Part shown: in pieces, positions 11,774 to 22,072 of the stretch
Layout: every line of letters begins with the position of its first letter
How positions within the stretch are numbered: position 1 is the first letter of the stretch
Assembly: GCA_023014485.1 (NCBI GenBank)
Contig: JAJOZX010002351.1
Coordinates: forward strand, 235,001 to 299,000
DNA length: 64,000 nucleotides
Reading direction: 5' to 3'
DNA from: Bathynomus jamesi
Taxonomy: Eukaryota; Arthropoda; Malacostraca; Isopoda; Cirolanidae
The notes under the pieces: model-generated
What the model was told of the DNA's origin: nothing
The model's input: only the letters and a program-made list of their open reading frames with translations
Database searches by the model: none
Translations under genes and position numbers: made by a program

Positions 11774-12140
11774 TAATCATACGTTAATGCGTCTCCTTTG
11801 TTCGACTATTTTGTCATTCTCACTGCTTCGTGTTTCAAAATTTTAATGTAGAAATTTATTGTGGTTGCTTCTTCGCGAATAACTTTGCAAAGTTTTTGTT
11901 GAAATAATTTTTTGGCGAGTTTGTTTCTGGAGAAAATCTGCGGAGGTCACGCAGAAATTTTGCAAACTTAGTGTTGACATATTTCTTTGACGAATTTATT
12001 TCCGAAAAATCTGCGGAACCCGCCCAAAACTTCTGAGACAAACTTTATGTTTTCAAGTGTTTTCTTTATTTTAAAATTTTTTTATTGAATGCCGTTTCTT
12101 GAGTCGCCTATAAAAATCCCTTTGCATAATCCATTTCGTA
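11774..12140. other. AT-rich intergenic stretch
   Basis: No gene was recognised. A local two-copy imperfect repeat ('AAAATCTGCGGA', 'AAYTTTGCAAA') lies at about 11880-12020. Confidence 0.4.
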
Positions 12141-12142
12141 TA

Positions 12143-13050
12143 CAGGGCGTCCGAAAAAAATGTATACACACTTTAAATAATTATAAAGGCAGTGTTTATT
12201 AAAATACATTTCATTTTCAAAATGTAATAGAATCTACAGACATTATTTAATTGTTTTGTCAACGCCTGTTTTCAAACTGACGTCCGTTCTGGTCCAGGCA
12301 CTGCTGATAACGCGAAGCAATGGAATCGCAAACATCACGAAACATTTCGTTTGGTATTTGTGTGCATTCTCGTTCAATGGCTGCTCTCAATTCAGCGACT
12401 GTTGAAGGTTTTATAGCGTAGACTTTGTCTTTTAAGTATCCCCATAAAAAAAGTCTAGTGGTGTGAGGTCTGGTGAACGCGGAGGGTATTCTACGAAACC
12501 CCTTCGTCCAATCCACATCCACATCGTGCCAAGTACCACTCGCAATACTCCACTCTTCGGTCCGGATCATCATCTTCATTAATAGCATGGACTAATCTTG
12601 GAATGTAACTTTTCCATTGACAGCGCTTCAAAATGCGTTGGACAGACGATTCTGAAATTCCTACCTCACGACTCGCTTGCCGCACAGATTTTCTTGGACT
12701 TTGGTGATACGTTTCCAGTACTCTTTCTTGCTTTGTGGGGCTTGTCGATGTCCGTGGTCTTCCGGAACGCTTCTTGTGGACATTCTGAACAGTTCCATCG
12801 GCTTCAAACTTATCTCTAATTCGAGTGATGGTAAGTCGCGTTGGTGGATCTGTTTGAAACTCCCTCCTAAACTGTCTTTGCACTTCAACTGCGTTTTCAC
12901 ACTTCCAGTAGCATTTTAGAATGAATTTCCTTTGTTCAAAGCTTAGTCTGACTGCCATTATTAATTCTAATGGGTTTAACTTGGAAAGAAAGAAACATCA
13001 ATTGAGCTATCAGCTGTTAAAGTGTGTATACATTTTTTTGGGACGCCCTG
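12143..13050 (-). mobile_element. Mariner-like transposon, internally deleted
   Basis: Terminal repeats 'CAGGGCGTCC' followed by 'AAAAAAATGTATACACACTT' occur at both ends in inverted orientation. TA flanks lie at 12141-12142 and 13051-13052. At 908 bp it is shorter than a full mariner, in line with the deletion seen in its transposase. Confidence 0.9.
12259..12958 (-). pseudogene. Mariner-like transposase with DUF4817-type N-terminus, catalytic core deleted
   Basis: The start is the ATG at 12958, which opens '[18 protein letters not shown]', an N-terminal DNA-binding region of the DUF4817 kind, followed by a second helix-turn-helix ('[17 protein letters not shown]') and '[13 protein letters not shown]'. 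The frame shifts near 12510. The next frame gives the C-terminal end 'LFLWGYLKDKVYAIKP' to 'QCLDQNGRQFE'. The segment with the FxDE motif and the second Asp has been removed between these parts. The protein could perhaps still bind TIRs but cannot cut. Confidence 0.85.
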
Positions 13051-13079
13051 TATATTTTCTATTTTTGGACAAGGTGACT

Positions 13080-13080
<1 letters not shown>

Positions 13081-13152
<72 letters not shown>
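13081..13152. repeat. (TA)n microsatellite
   Basis: A near-pure TA run, followed by a short TG/TA tract that borders the family A insertion site. Confidence 0.9.
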
Positions 13153-13155
<3 letters not shown>

Positions 13156-13181
13156 ATGTGTGTAAATATATATATATATAC

Positions 13182-16100
13182 TAGGGTGGAGCGAAAAATA
13201 CTTTTTTTCTAGTATGAAGTTCTAATAGTGATTAAAAGTTGCATTTAGTGGACGAAATATGCCTGCCAAAATATGAGTTCATTTGTTTAAAATTTTCAGC
13301 TGCCACCAGGGTGCTAAATTTAACACAATTTTGTGTAAAAAGGAAAAAATGCTTCTATTTTAGGTTTGTCAAACTATTATAAAATTTTATCTTAGAATTA
13401 TCTAATAGTTTGATTAAGATTCTTAAATGATAGGAATTCGTTTTGTAAAAATGCCTTTTCATATGCTTAATATCTTCAGCTGCCACAAGAGAGCTGAAGT
13501 TAACACAATTTAGAGTAACTGAGTCATGTTGAGACTACACTGAATGTTGTGGGGGAGGGTTTGGGGAGGGTTGTGGGGGAGGGTTTTGGTGTGAAGGAAT
13601 TTCTTTCTGTGAGTCATTAGAACAGTGTGTTAACATTTGTCTTCTTAGGTAGTAGGCCTAGTCGCTCAGTTGATCGGAGAGTTTTTAATATGATCGGAAT
13701 ATTATAAAACTTTATTTTAAAGTGATTTATATAGAGATAATATTGATTTTATTATAAAATGCTTGTTATAATGTATTATATAATTTTAGTTTATTTATAT
13801 AATATATTATATATTTACATAATATATTATATATACTTATAAAATATATTATATATATTAATTATATAATGTTTTGATGTTACAGGATATTTTGTGATTG
13901 TGAATTTTTCTTAAAAATATTATGGCATCAAATACTAAATATAAACATTTCACTAGAGAACACATGAAGTGTGCCATATTTGAAGTACCTTGTGAGATGA
14001 GTGATATGCAACTACCAACTTATAACTGCATTATGAAAGATTACCTGTTCACAAAACATTTAGTGAAGGAGCGGATGAATAACAAGGAGCCTTCATTTTC
14101 TGAAATAGCAGAGGCAGTTTCCAAAAAGGTAGAAAATATTTGGAAGAAGGCCTCTTTGCCAATAGTTTCACATACACGCGTTTTACAGATGATGCGAGTG
14201 TACCATGATAAATACAGGTCCTTATTAAAGCCATACAAGTCACGCAAGGATCAGCCTAAGTACAAAAAATCAGCTTGAAGAATTTGAAAACTCTTCAAAA
14301 TGCACTTTGTTTGACATCTGCACCTGCAAATGTAAGGAGTTTAGGAGATGCTCATGTGAAAAGAGTAAGAAAGTCCCTCCAAAAGAGCAGGATTTTTTAA
14401 ATGACCAACGAACACGCAGAATAATGGTGATAGGAAGCATTGACATAGCACACACAAGACGATTACAAGCAAGAGAACATCGAAAGGAAATGGAAAAAGC
14501 ACGTCTGGAATCCTCACAAACACTAGTGCTGCTATAACCAATACGTCCAACTTACAAATCGAAACAGAGACAAGTGAACTTCAACAACTAGAAGAGATAT
14601 CTGAAGATAATGAGGAAGATACAACCTCGACTCAATATGTAATATCAGAACAACAGATGCGTGAGCCACTGCCTTCATTAGCAATTACTTGTGATAGATT
14701 TAAAATGTCGGACAGAGCTGGGGCTGCTATTGCTTCTGCAGTATTGGCAGATCTTAAAATTGTTACTCCCGAAGACAAAGGGAATATTATAGACAGAAGT
14801 AAGCTAAGACGTGAAAGACAAAAACAGAGAAAGGAACTACAACAGATAGGAGAGCCAAAAACCATGGGGGGATTATACTTTGATGGCAGAAAGGATAAAA
14901 CAATGATTCAAGTCCAGGAGAGTGATGGCCCTAACCACCAAAGAACCAAACGCGAAGAGCATATCAGCATAATATCTGAACCACACACTCTGTACTTTGC
15001 ACATGTGACACCTTCCAGTGGCAAAGCTAAATACATTTGCACAGCGCTAGTGAATTGCTTGAAAGAATGTTGATATAGGGAACATCGTTGCAGTTGGCTG
15101 TGATTCGACAGTGGTTAACACTAGTAGTATTGGAGGCACAATAAGATTACTGGAAGAAGCCTTTAATAAGCCATTGCAGTGGCTGATATGCCTTTTACAC
15201 CTTAATGAACTTCCATTGCGCCATCTGTTTCATCACTTGGATGGTACCACTACTGGACCAAGAGCATTTTCAGGAGAAATTGGCCGAGCACTTTCAGACT
15301 GTGAAAAGCTTCCCATAGTTAACTTCAAACCCATTGAAATTCAAGAGGACAGGACATGTGTGAAGTTGATGTAGATGACATAAGTACTGACAGAAATACC
15401 TTCTTGAAATTCACAAGGCTATATCAAGTGGAACATTCTCAAGAGTCTTAGTCATAAGAGTCCAGGCAATATATCACATTCAAGGTGGCTCACCACAGCA
15501 AACAGGACTCTGCGGTTATGTGCAAGCACAGAGAATCCTTCAGGCAATTTACAAGAATTAGCTACTTTCATTGTTAGGGTATACGCACCAATGTGGTTTC
15601 AGATAAAGCGTAAACCATTATGCCAATATGGTGCTAAACATATGTGGCATATGATTGCAAGAAGCCGGTATCTCCGTGAAGAGCTTAGGAGAGTACATGA
15701 CTCAGTCATTCAGCGAAATGCATATTACGCAAATCAAGAAAACATTCTCATTGCAATGATAGCTGATGAAAGGGAGCATGTGCGTCAGTTGGGATTTAGG
15801 CGTATCATAAAAGCAAGGGCATGCATTCAAGAAACAGATGTTATCAGGTGTTTTAAGGTGCCAGAAATAAATTTTTATGCCAAAGACTATACAGATCTCA
15901 TTATGTGGCAAGATTTTCAGATAGCAGAACCACCGATAACCAAAGGAGTTTCTCTTGATGATATTGAATCATGCATCAAACATGGTACTACTCTTCATTC
16001 AGAATTATTTCAGTTTCCATGTCATACACAAGCCGTAGAGAGATGCGTCAAGCTCGTTACAGACGCTGCTGGATCAGTCTGCGGACCTACAAACAGAGAC

Positions 16101-16675
16101 GGTTGGATTCGTGCTACATTAGAATCAAGGAAAAAACAGCCAAAATTTGACACAAAAGCAAATTACTAAATAGTCTTCAGCAAGAACCCTTTCTAGAGGG
16201 AGGTTGGTTGGGGAAAGGGTGATAACTCCCCTAAGGCACGAAATAACGTTTCTTAACTGTCTCAAGCCAGTATAAAGGAGGAGAGACATCCTAATTTATT
16301 ACTGTTCCCTTTTTCAAGTAAATACAGAATCATACTTAATTGTCATTTTTAAGTTAATTCAGCCCTCTTGTGGCAGCTGAAGATATTAAGCATATGAAAA
16401 GGCATTTTTACAAAACGAATTCTTATCATTTAAGAATCTTAATCAAACTATTAGATAATTCTAAGATAAAATTTTATAATAGTTTGATAAACCTAAAATA
16501 GAAGCATTTTTTCCCTTTTTACCCAAAATTGTGTTAACTTTAGCCCCCTGGTGGCAGCTGAAAATATTAAACAAATGAACTCATATTTTGGCAGGTATAT
16601 ATCGTCCACTAAATGCAACTTTTTATCTCTATTAGAACTTCATACTAGAAAAAAAGGATTTTTCGCTCCACCCTA
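13182..16675 (+). mobile_element. Family A long-TIR DNA transposon, copy 2 (near full length)
   Basis: The element is 3494 bp and starts TAGGGTGGAGCGAAAAATA. TIRs are about 330 bp (13182 to about 13511, and about 16348 to 16675). ATATATAC flanks both sides (13174-13181, 16676-16683), again an 8-bp duplication, although the surrounding TA repeat weakens that evidence. Each TIR holds two copies of a subterminal motif 'TTCAGCTGCCACMAG'. The ends match copy 1 in the first 20 bp in outline (TAGGGTGGAxCGA, then TTCTAATAG near +40). The interior holds a full-length but frameshifted transposase on the plus strand. Confidence 0.9.
13922..16169 (+). pseudogene. Family A transposase, all domains present, several frameshifts
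   Basis: The ATG at 13922 opens 118 codons. A slip in the A6 run near 14265 moves to a frame with a Cys-rich, probably zinc-binding block ('FDICTCKCKEFRRCSC', near 14310-14360). Further pieces at 14657-15073 carry 'MGGLYFDGRKDKTMI', a candidate first catalytic Asp. After a slip near 15070 comes 'VAVGCDSTVVNTS' with the C-x2-H block 'QWLICLLHLNELPLRHL' (15100-15230). The frame at 15591-16169 has 'ENILIAMIADEREHVRQLG' and 'PCHTQAVERCVKLVTDAAGS', with a stop at 16167-16169. All junctions are explained by single-base slips rather than introns. The family is not one I can name. A DDE transposase with a C/DxxH-type RNase H fold is an inference from the motif order. Confidence 0.75.
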
Positions 16676-16697
16676 ATATATACACACACACACACAC

Positions 16698-16760
<63 letters not shown>
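16676..16760. repeat. (CA)n/(TA)n microsatellite
   Basis: A CACACA run passes into TGTG and then a long TA run that reaches the left end of the next mariner. Confidence 0.85.
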
Positions 16761-16764
<4 letters not shown>

Positions 16765-17518
16765 GGGCCGTAAGTTTCGATACATAGGAAAAATTAAACG
16801 TTTGTTTTTATGTTTCAGATACCCTAAGAATATGCGTTTGACGTAAGATCTTGTTTACTGATGAAGCAAATTTTTACGTCAATGGAGAGGTTAATCGGCA
16901 AAACATACGTTATTGGAGTAATGCTAACCCTAACTGGCTGAGTCCGACGAAGATGCAAGGTGCCGGTAAAGTGATGGTGTGGGCCGGGATATGGGGTGAC
17001 AGAATTATTGGACCAATATTTGTCAGTGGAAATCTTAATGCCGAAAGGTATCTTAACATGTTGCAAGAAGAGATTTTCCCATCCCTGCTAAACGAGGAAG
17101 GTAACTTCCCAGTTTACTTCCAGCAAGATGGAGCTCCACCTCATTATGGTCTTCACGTGCGTCGGTATTTGGATCAGCAGCAGTTTCCGGATGCTTGGAT
17201 TGGTCGGCGTGGTCCTGTGGAGTGGCCTCCCAGATCCCCAGATCTCACCCCCCTTGATTTCTATCTTTGGGGGCACTTGAAGGCCATGGTGTATCAGGAA
17301 AAGATACGAGACATAAATCATCTAAAGGAACGTATCACCAACGCCATTACAAGCATAACGTCAACTGTGCTAATGCGTGTTCATCAACAGTGGGGAACAC
17401 GTATTGAAATGTGTTTTCAAACAATGGCAACCATGTAGAGCATATTATATAAATAAAAATGGTTGTCCATAAAAAAATGTTTATTTTTCCTATGTATGGA
17501 AACTTACGGCCCACCCTG
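16761..17518 (+). mobile_element. Mariner-like transposon, 5' deleted
   Basis: TIRs 'GGGTGGGCCGTAAGTTTC' and 'CATAGGAAAAAT' appear in inverted orientation at both ends; the right end is followed by TA at 17519-17520 and the left lies in a TA run. At 758 bp it lacks the first half of a mariner. Confidence 0.9.
16851..17438 (+). CDS. Mariner-like transposase, catalytic half only
   Basis: The uninterrupted frame carries all three catalytic motifs: '[12 protein letters not shown]', '[18 protein letters not shown]' and '[17 protein letters not shown]'. By my count 37 residues separate the second and third Asp, giving a DD37D arrangement. The N-terminal DNA-binding region is missing: 5' of 16851 only the TIR-proximal leader remains, and the ATG is internal. 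It is the only mariner copy in the window that keeps the whole catalytic triad. Without DNA binding it is probably inactive. Confidence 0.8.
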   Translation: MFTDEANFYVNGEVNRQNIRYWSNANPNWLSPTKMQGAGKVMVWAGIWGDRIIGPIFVSGNLNAERYLNMLQEEIFPSLLNEEGNFPVYFQQDGAPPHYGLHVRRYLDQQQFPDAWIGRRGPVEWPPRSPDLTPLDFYLWGHLKAMVYQEKIRDINHLKERITNAITSITSTVLMRVHQQWGTRIEMCFQTMATM

Positions 17519-17572
17519 TATATATATATATATATGATGAATAAAACCACGAAGGAAAGGAAACACAAAAAG

Positions 17573-17612
17573 GTGCTCAAGCGCTTTCGTCTAATGACAT
17601 CCTCAGGAACAC
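17573..17612 (-). ncRNA. Hammerhead-ribozyme-like motif, copy A
   Basis: In PLE sense orientation: GTGTTC, core CTGAGGA, stem II GTC-ATTA-GAC, GAAA, palindromic AGCGCT, T, then GAGCAC. GTGTTC pairs with GAGCAC as stem I (one G-U). AGCGCT is a loopless 3-bp stem III that could only form between two copies. One extra U between the core and stem II departs from the consensus. Confidence 0.5.
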
Positions 17613-17730
17613 TGAAGTACATAAAAGGTTACGGCCTATATATAGGTTACAGAAAGAAAAAAATAAAAATAAATAACATACATACACACAAACATATATA
17701 TATATATATATATACATACATATCTACACA

Positions 17731-17812
<82 letters not shown>

Positions 17813-17814
<2 letters not shown>

Positions 17815-19612
17815 TGATTTATCTGATGATCTAACAGAAGTATCTGAAATATTAAAAGCTCAGTATGAATCATCTTTCAGTATCCCAAAAACTGACAAAT
17901 TGATTTGCGATAGAAACGCGTTCTTTGAAGAAGAACCACAAGGGGAAAGTATAACGGATTTCGACTTCACGACGGATGATATTACACAAGCCATAGGGAA
18001 ACTAAAAACACACTCAGCGGCAGGACCGGATAAATGGAATGCCACACTGATCAAAAACTGCAAGAATGCAATCGCTGAGCCCCTATACTGGATATGGAGA
18101 CGATCATTAGACACGGGAGAAATACCGGGCATCCTGAAGAGCGCGAACATAGTCCCAATATATAAAGGAGGAGATCGATCCCAGGCCAAAAACTATAGGC
18201 CAGTGTCGCTTACATCTCATCTCACTAAAATATTTGAAAGAATAGTTAGACAGAAAATCTATGACTTTTTGGAAACTCAGAAAAAATTCAATGATAACCA
18301 ACACGGGTTTCGATCAGGCAGATCATGCCTATCACAACTAATGGAACACTACAACAACATTATTGATTCACTTGAAAGTAATGAAAACTATGATGTACTA
18401 TACACAGACTTTGCTAAAGCGTTCGACAAGTGTGACCACGGAATCATAATACATAAACTGAAATATATGGGAATAACAGGAAAAGTAGGGAAATGGATAT
18501 ATAATTTCCTTAGTGAGCGGAGGCAAGTCGTTACAGTACAAGGAGTATCTTCATCAGAATCAGAGGTCCTCAGCTCAGTACCACAAGGAACAGTATTAGC
18601 TCCACTACTCTTCATAATCATGCTAACTGACATAGATGAGGACGTTACCAGAGACAGCACAGTAACATCCTTTGCGGATGACACAAAGATCAGTAGAAAA
18701 ATAAGAACCCCAGGAGACATAGGATCTTTACAAACCGACATAAACAAAATCCACAAGTGGACTGAAGACAACAATATGAAGTTTAACACCGAGATATTTC
18801 AGCTATTACGGTACGGAAAAAGAGAAGACCTAAAGTGCATGGAATATTATACCCCAAATGGACAGGAAATTCAGAGAAATTCCAGAGCAAAAGATTTAGG
18901 GGTTGTAATGACAGATGATGCGAAATTTGAAACACAAAATAAGATTGCAGTAAACAGAGCAAAGAGAATAACGGGGCAGATATTGAGAACCTTTAAACGA
19001 AGGGATAGGAATGTAATGATTCCTCTACTGAAAACCCTGATAATACCCAAATTAGAATACTGCTCGGTCCTAACTTCCCCATATAAAAAAGAAGACATTA
19101 GACAGCTGGAGGGGATCCAAAGAAGCTTCACAGCCAAGATCAATGGGTGCAAAGAACTAAATTACTGGGAAAGGTTACGAGAACTAGACCTATATTCACT
19201 GGAAAGGAGAAGAGAGAGATACACCATTATTTACACTTGGAAAATAATGGAGAAACTAGTCCCTAATCTTACTCTGAATCCCATAACTCCCCAAACAACG
19301 ATGGAAAGTAGAAGCGGTAGACTGTGTCGTATTCCCAAATTGAAGGCGAGACAGGGAACATCCTTAACCCTGAAAGAAAATAGTTTTGTAGTGAGAGGAC
19401 CAAAACTGTTTAATCAGTTGCCCAAAGACCTAAGAAACACGAAGGGAGTTGCAGTGGAAATCTTCAAAAGAAGACTAGACGCCTGGCTCAGAACAATCCC
19501 CGATGAGCCGGGCGTACCTGGCTATGTGAGGTGGAGAGCGCAAGAATCCAACTCACTACTTCACCAGGCCAACTCGAGAGGAGGGGCGACAAGCTTGACC
19601 TTCGCGAAATGA
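17813..19612 (+). CDS. LINE reverse transcriptase (CR1/Rex/Daphne-like), 5'-truncated, RT frame uninterrupted
   Basis: An open frame of 599 codons starts right after a (TA)n tract, with no native start codon. RT motifs are in order: 'NYRPVSLTSHLTKIFERIV', 'QHGFRSGRSCLSQL', 'YTDFAKAFDKCDHG' (first Asp), 'SVPQGTVLAPLLF', 'TSFADDTKIS' (catalytic FADD) and 'KDLGVVMTDDAKF'. The C-terminal part ends 'GGATSLTFAK' with a TGA at 19610-19612. The endonuclease is lost to 5' truncation. With no stop in 1.8 kb this is one of the youngest copies here. A decayed relative lies at 50785-52430. The 3' end (GGTTGTAAGGTAAGGT) passes directly into (TA)n. Confidence 0.85.
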
Positions 19613-19653
19613 GAAATCATCGCGCGGAACCTTTGTAAGGTTGTAAGGTAAGG

Positions 19654-19654
<1 letters not shown>

Positions 19655-19709
<55 letters not shown>
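19655..19709. repeat. (TA)n at the LINE 3' junction
   Basis: The TA run follows the LINE tail and borders the PLE left arm. With the TA run at 17747-17811 it suggests the LINE landed inside a TA tract of the PLE, or that its 3' end primed on TA. Confidence 0.8.
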
Positions 19710-19712
<3 letters not shown>

Positions 19713-19942
19713 ATAAACGGAGAAGTAAAATAAAAATTAAAAATTAAAAATTAGAGGATTAACAAAGGCAAACAGATTTGTAAGGAAAAATATCGATTTT
19801 TAGCACAAGATCAAATGAATTATAAAAATACAAATTTATACTGGAAATCTGCCCGGGTTTTAACACTTTGCCTTTTAGAGTCAAGTTTCGATATATATAA
19901 AAATAAAATGAAGATTAAAAGTTGATAAAGTAGCGTACAAGT

Positions 19943-20680
19943 TTACCAAAGATTTAGCGTCCTACCCTTTTTATCTAAATTTGTTTTGAAGGAATTCAAA
20001 ACAACAGGATCGAGTTGAAAAAGACCTTTGCTTATGTTGAAGTTATTTGAAAGTTGGATAATGGCAGACTCAAGAATATTTCTATTGACAATGTTGCTAG
20101 AATGAAATAAAACTGAAGCATTATTCCAATCAATACAGTGGGATAACTGAAAAATGGACAAAAAGAGCACTGGACAACTGTCCTGTTCTAACGGAATATT
20201 GATGCTGTTTTATACGTGTGTGCAAATCCTTTCCCGTCTGACCTATGTAAAAGGAATCACATTGTTTACACCCAATTTTATAGATAATGCTTGAATTATT
20301 ATTGGTAGGGCTATTTTTTACTATGATATTTTTCACAATATTGTTATATGAAAATACTACATTAATATCCAAAAGTTTAAGTACATTAGCAATGCCTAAA
20401 AAGCCCGGGAAAAATGGAAGTACTAAAATATTTTTTTTGACAAAGTACGAGTGTTATTATTGACACGATAGAAAGTTCGTTTTGCCTTGTTGAGACAAGA
20501 TTCCATAAACGCAGATGGGTAACGCAGATCACTTCCAATACTGTTGATTTTTTCCAATTCGGCATCGATGTATTCCGGACTGGCGATCCTAAGGGCGCGG
20601 AGAAACATTGATGAAAAAATGGCCTTCTTAGTGGGGGTGTCATGTCCCGAGTAAAAGTGTACGTAGGCCATTTTTTCATC
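19943..20680 (-). pseudogene. PLE GIY-YIG endonuclease end, left palindrome arm
   Basis: On the minus strand 20372-20130 carries 'IIYKIGCKQCDSFYIGQTGK' and 'RIKQHQYSVRTGQL', the GIY-YIG signature with an intact 'YIGQTG'. The frame then shifts to 20170-19943, the C-terminal tail ending 'KKGRTLNLW'. Upstream pieces (20746-20423) are the RT-endonuclease connector. RT itself is missing. It is non-coding as a unit because of frameshifts. Confidence 0.8.
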
Positions 20681-20681
20681 A

Positions 20682-21344
20682 ATGTTTCTCCGCGCCCTTA
20701 GGATCGCCAGTCCGGAATACATCGATGCCGAATTGGAAAAAATCAACAGTATTGGAAGTGATCTGTGTTACCCATCTGCGTTTATGGAATCTTGTCTCAA
20801 CAAGGCAAAACGAACTTTCTATCGTGTCAATAATAACACTCGTACTTTGTCAAAAAATATTTTAGTACTTCCATTTTTCCCTGGCTTTTTAGGCATTGCT
20901 AATGTACTTAAACTTTTGGATATTAATGTAGTATTTTCATATAACAATATTGTGAAAAATATCATTGTAAAAAATAGCCCTACCAATAATTCAAGCATTA
21001 TCTATAAAATTGGGTGTAAACAATGTGATTCCTTTTACATAGTTCAGACGGGAAAGGATTTGCACACACGTATAAAACAGCATCAATATTCCGTTAGAAC
21101 AGGACAGTTGTCCAGTGCTCTTTTTGTCCATTTGTCAGAGTTATCCCACTGTATTGATTGGAATAATGCTTCAGTTTTATTTCATTCTAGCAACATTGTC
21201 AATAGAAATATTCTTGAGTCTTCCATTATCCAGCTTTCAAATAACTTCAACATAAGCAAAGGTCTTTTTCAACTCGATCCTGTTGTTTTGAATTCCTTCA
21301 AAACAAATTTAGATAAAAAGGGTAGGACGCTAAATCTTTGGTAA
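20682..21344 (+). CDS. PLE connector plus GIY-YIG endonuclease, right palindrome arm
   Basis: A continuous 220-codon frame mirrors the left arm. It runs from 'MFLRALRIASPEYIDAELEK' through the zinc-like 'GCKQC' to the GIY-YIG block. Here the conserved 'YIGQTG' reads 'YIVQTG', a Gly-to-Val change at a core position that should weaken the nuclease. The ATG is internal to the original RT-endonuclease fusion and is not a native start. The C-terminus 'KKGRTLNLW' is complete and followed by the PLE 3' untranslated region. Confidence 0.8.
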   Translation: MFLRALRIASPEYIDAELEKINSIGSDLCYPSAFMESCLNKAKRTFYRVNNNTRTLSKNILVLPFFPGFLGIANVLKLLDINVVFSYNNIVKNIIVKNSPTNNSSIIYKIGCKQCDSFYIVQTGKDLHTRIKQHQYSVRTGQLSSALFVHLSELSHCIDWNNASVLFHSSNIVNRNILESSIIQLSNNFNISKGLFQLDPVVLNSFKTNLDKKGRTLNLW

Positions 21345-21580
21345 ACTTGTACGCTACTTTATCAACTTTTAATCTTCATTTTATTTTTATATATATCGAA
21401 ACTTGACTCTAAAAGTCAAAGTGTTAAAACCCGGGCAGATTTCCAGTATAAATTTGTATTTTTATAATTCATTTGATCTTGTGCTAAAAATCGATATTTT
21501 TCCTTACAAATCTGTTTGCCTCTTTGTTAATCCTCTAATTTTTAATTTTTAATTTTTATTTTTACTTCTCCGTTTATTGC

Positions 21581-21616
<36 letters not shown>

Positions 21617-21730
21617 AGATATGTATGTATATATATATATATATAATATTTTGTGTGTATGTATGTTATTTATTTATTTTTTTTTTCTTTCTGTAACCTA
21701 TATATAGGCCGTAACCTTTTATGTACTTCA

Positions 21731-21770
21731 GTGTTCCTGAGGATGTCATTAGACGAAAGCGCTTGAGCAC
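21731..21770 (+). ncRNA. Hammerhead-ribozyme-like motif, copy B
   Basis: Identical over 40 nt to the motif at 17573-17612, here on the plus strand about 390 nt after the GIY-YIG stop codon. Confidence 0.5.
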
Positions 21771-22072
21771 CTTTTTGTGTTTCCTTTCCTTCGTGGTTTT
21801 ATTCATCATAAATATTTTTCACACGTGTTACTTTCGTGAAATAATTTTCATATATATATATATATATGGTGTATTACTGAGTACATGCATTACACTGGTA
21901 TGCATATGAAATTTTTTTGTCTGCTGTGAGGGTTTTTTCAACTCATATTATATAATTCGACCCTGCTGAATTCGAAAATGACATTGGGTTTCCTCAATCA
22001 GGTCAGGTTTTTTCTCTATTGGCCATTTATTATAAGTCCAATTTTATCCCCAAATTTATTGATTTTTTTAGC

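Larger units (their letters stand above)
17536..21845. mobile_element. Penelope-like element palindrome (two inverted 3' ends) split by a LINE
   Basis: Two PLE 3' ends face outward. The left arm is 17536-17700 plus 19705-20619 (minus orientation). The right arm is 20669 to about 21812 (plus orientation), and extends to 21845 with sequence also found at 55338. They are joined at a 49-nt asymmetric spacer (20620-20668). The RT part is absent. Each arm encodes the GIY-YIG end of a PLE and a 3' untranslated region with a hammerhead-like motif. A LINE lies inside the (TA)n of the left arm. Confidence 0.85.

Noticed and set aside
14265..15110. Introns in the family A transposase
   Set aside because: The breaks are single-base slips, at least one in a homopolymer, with coding sequence continuing at once; no GT-AG pair is needed.
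17459..17812. N-terminal extension of the 17.8-kb LINE frame through mariner end, PLE arm and (TA)n
   Set aside because: The frame is open only because TA repeats translate as Tyr-Ile; the true LINE sequence starts at about 17812.
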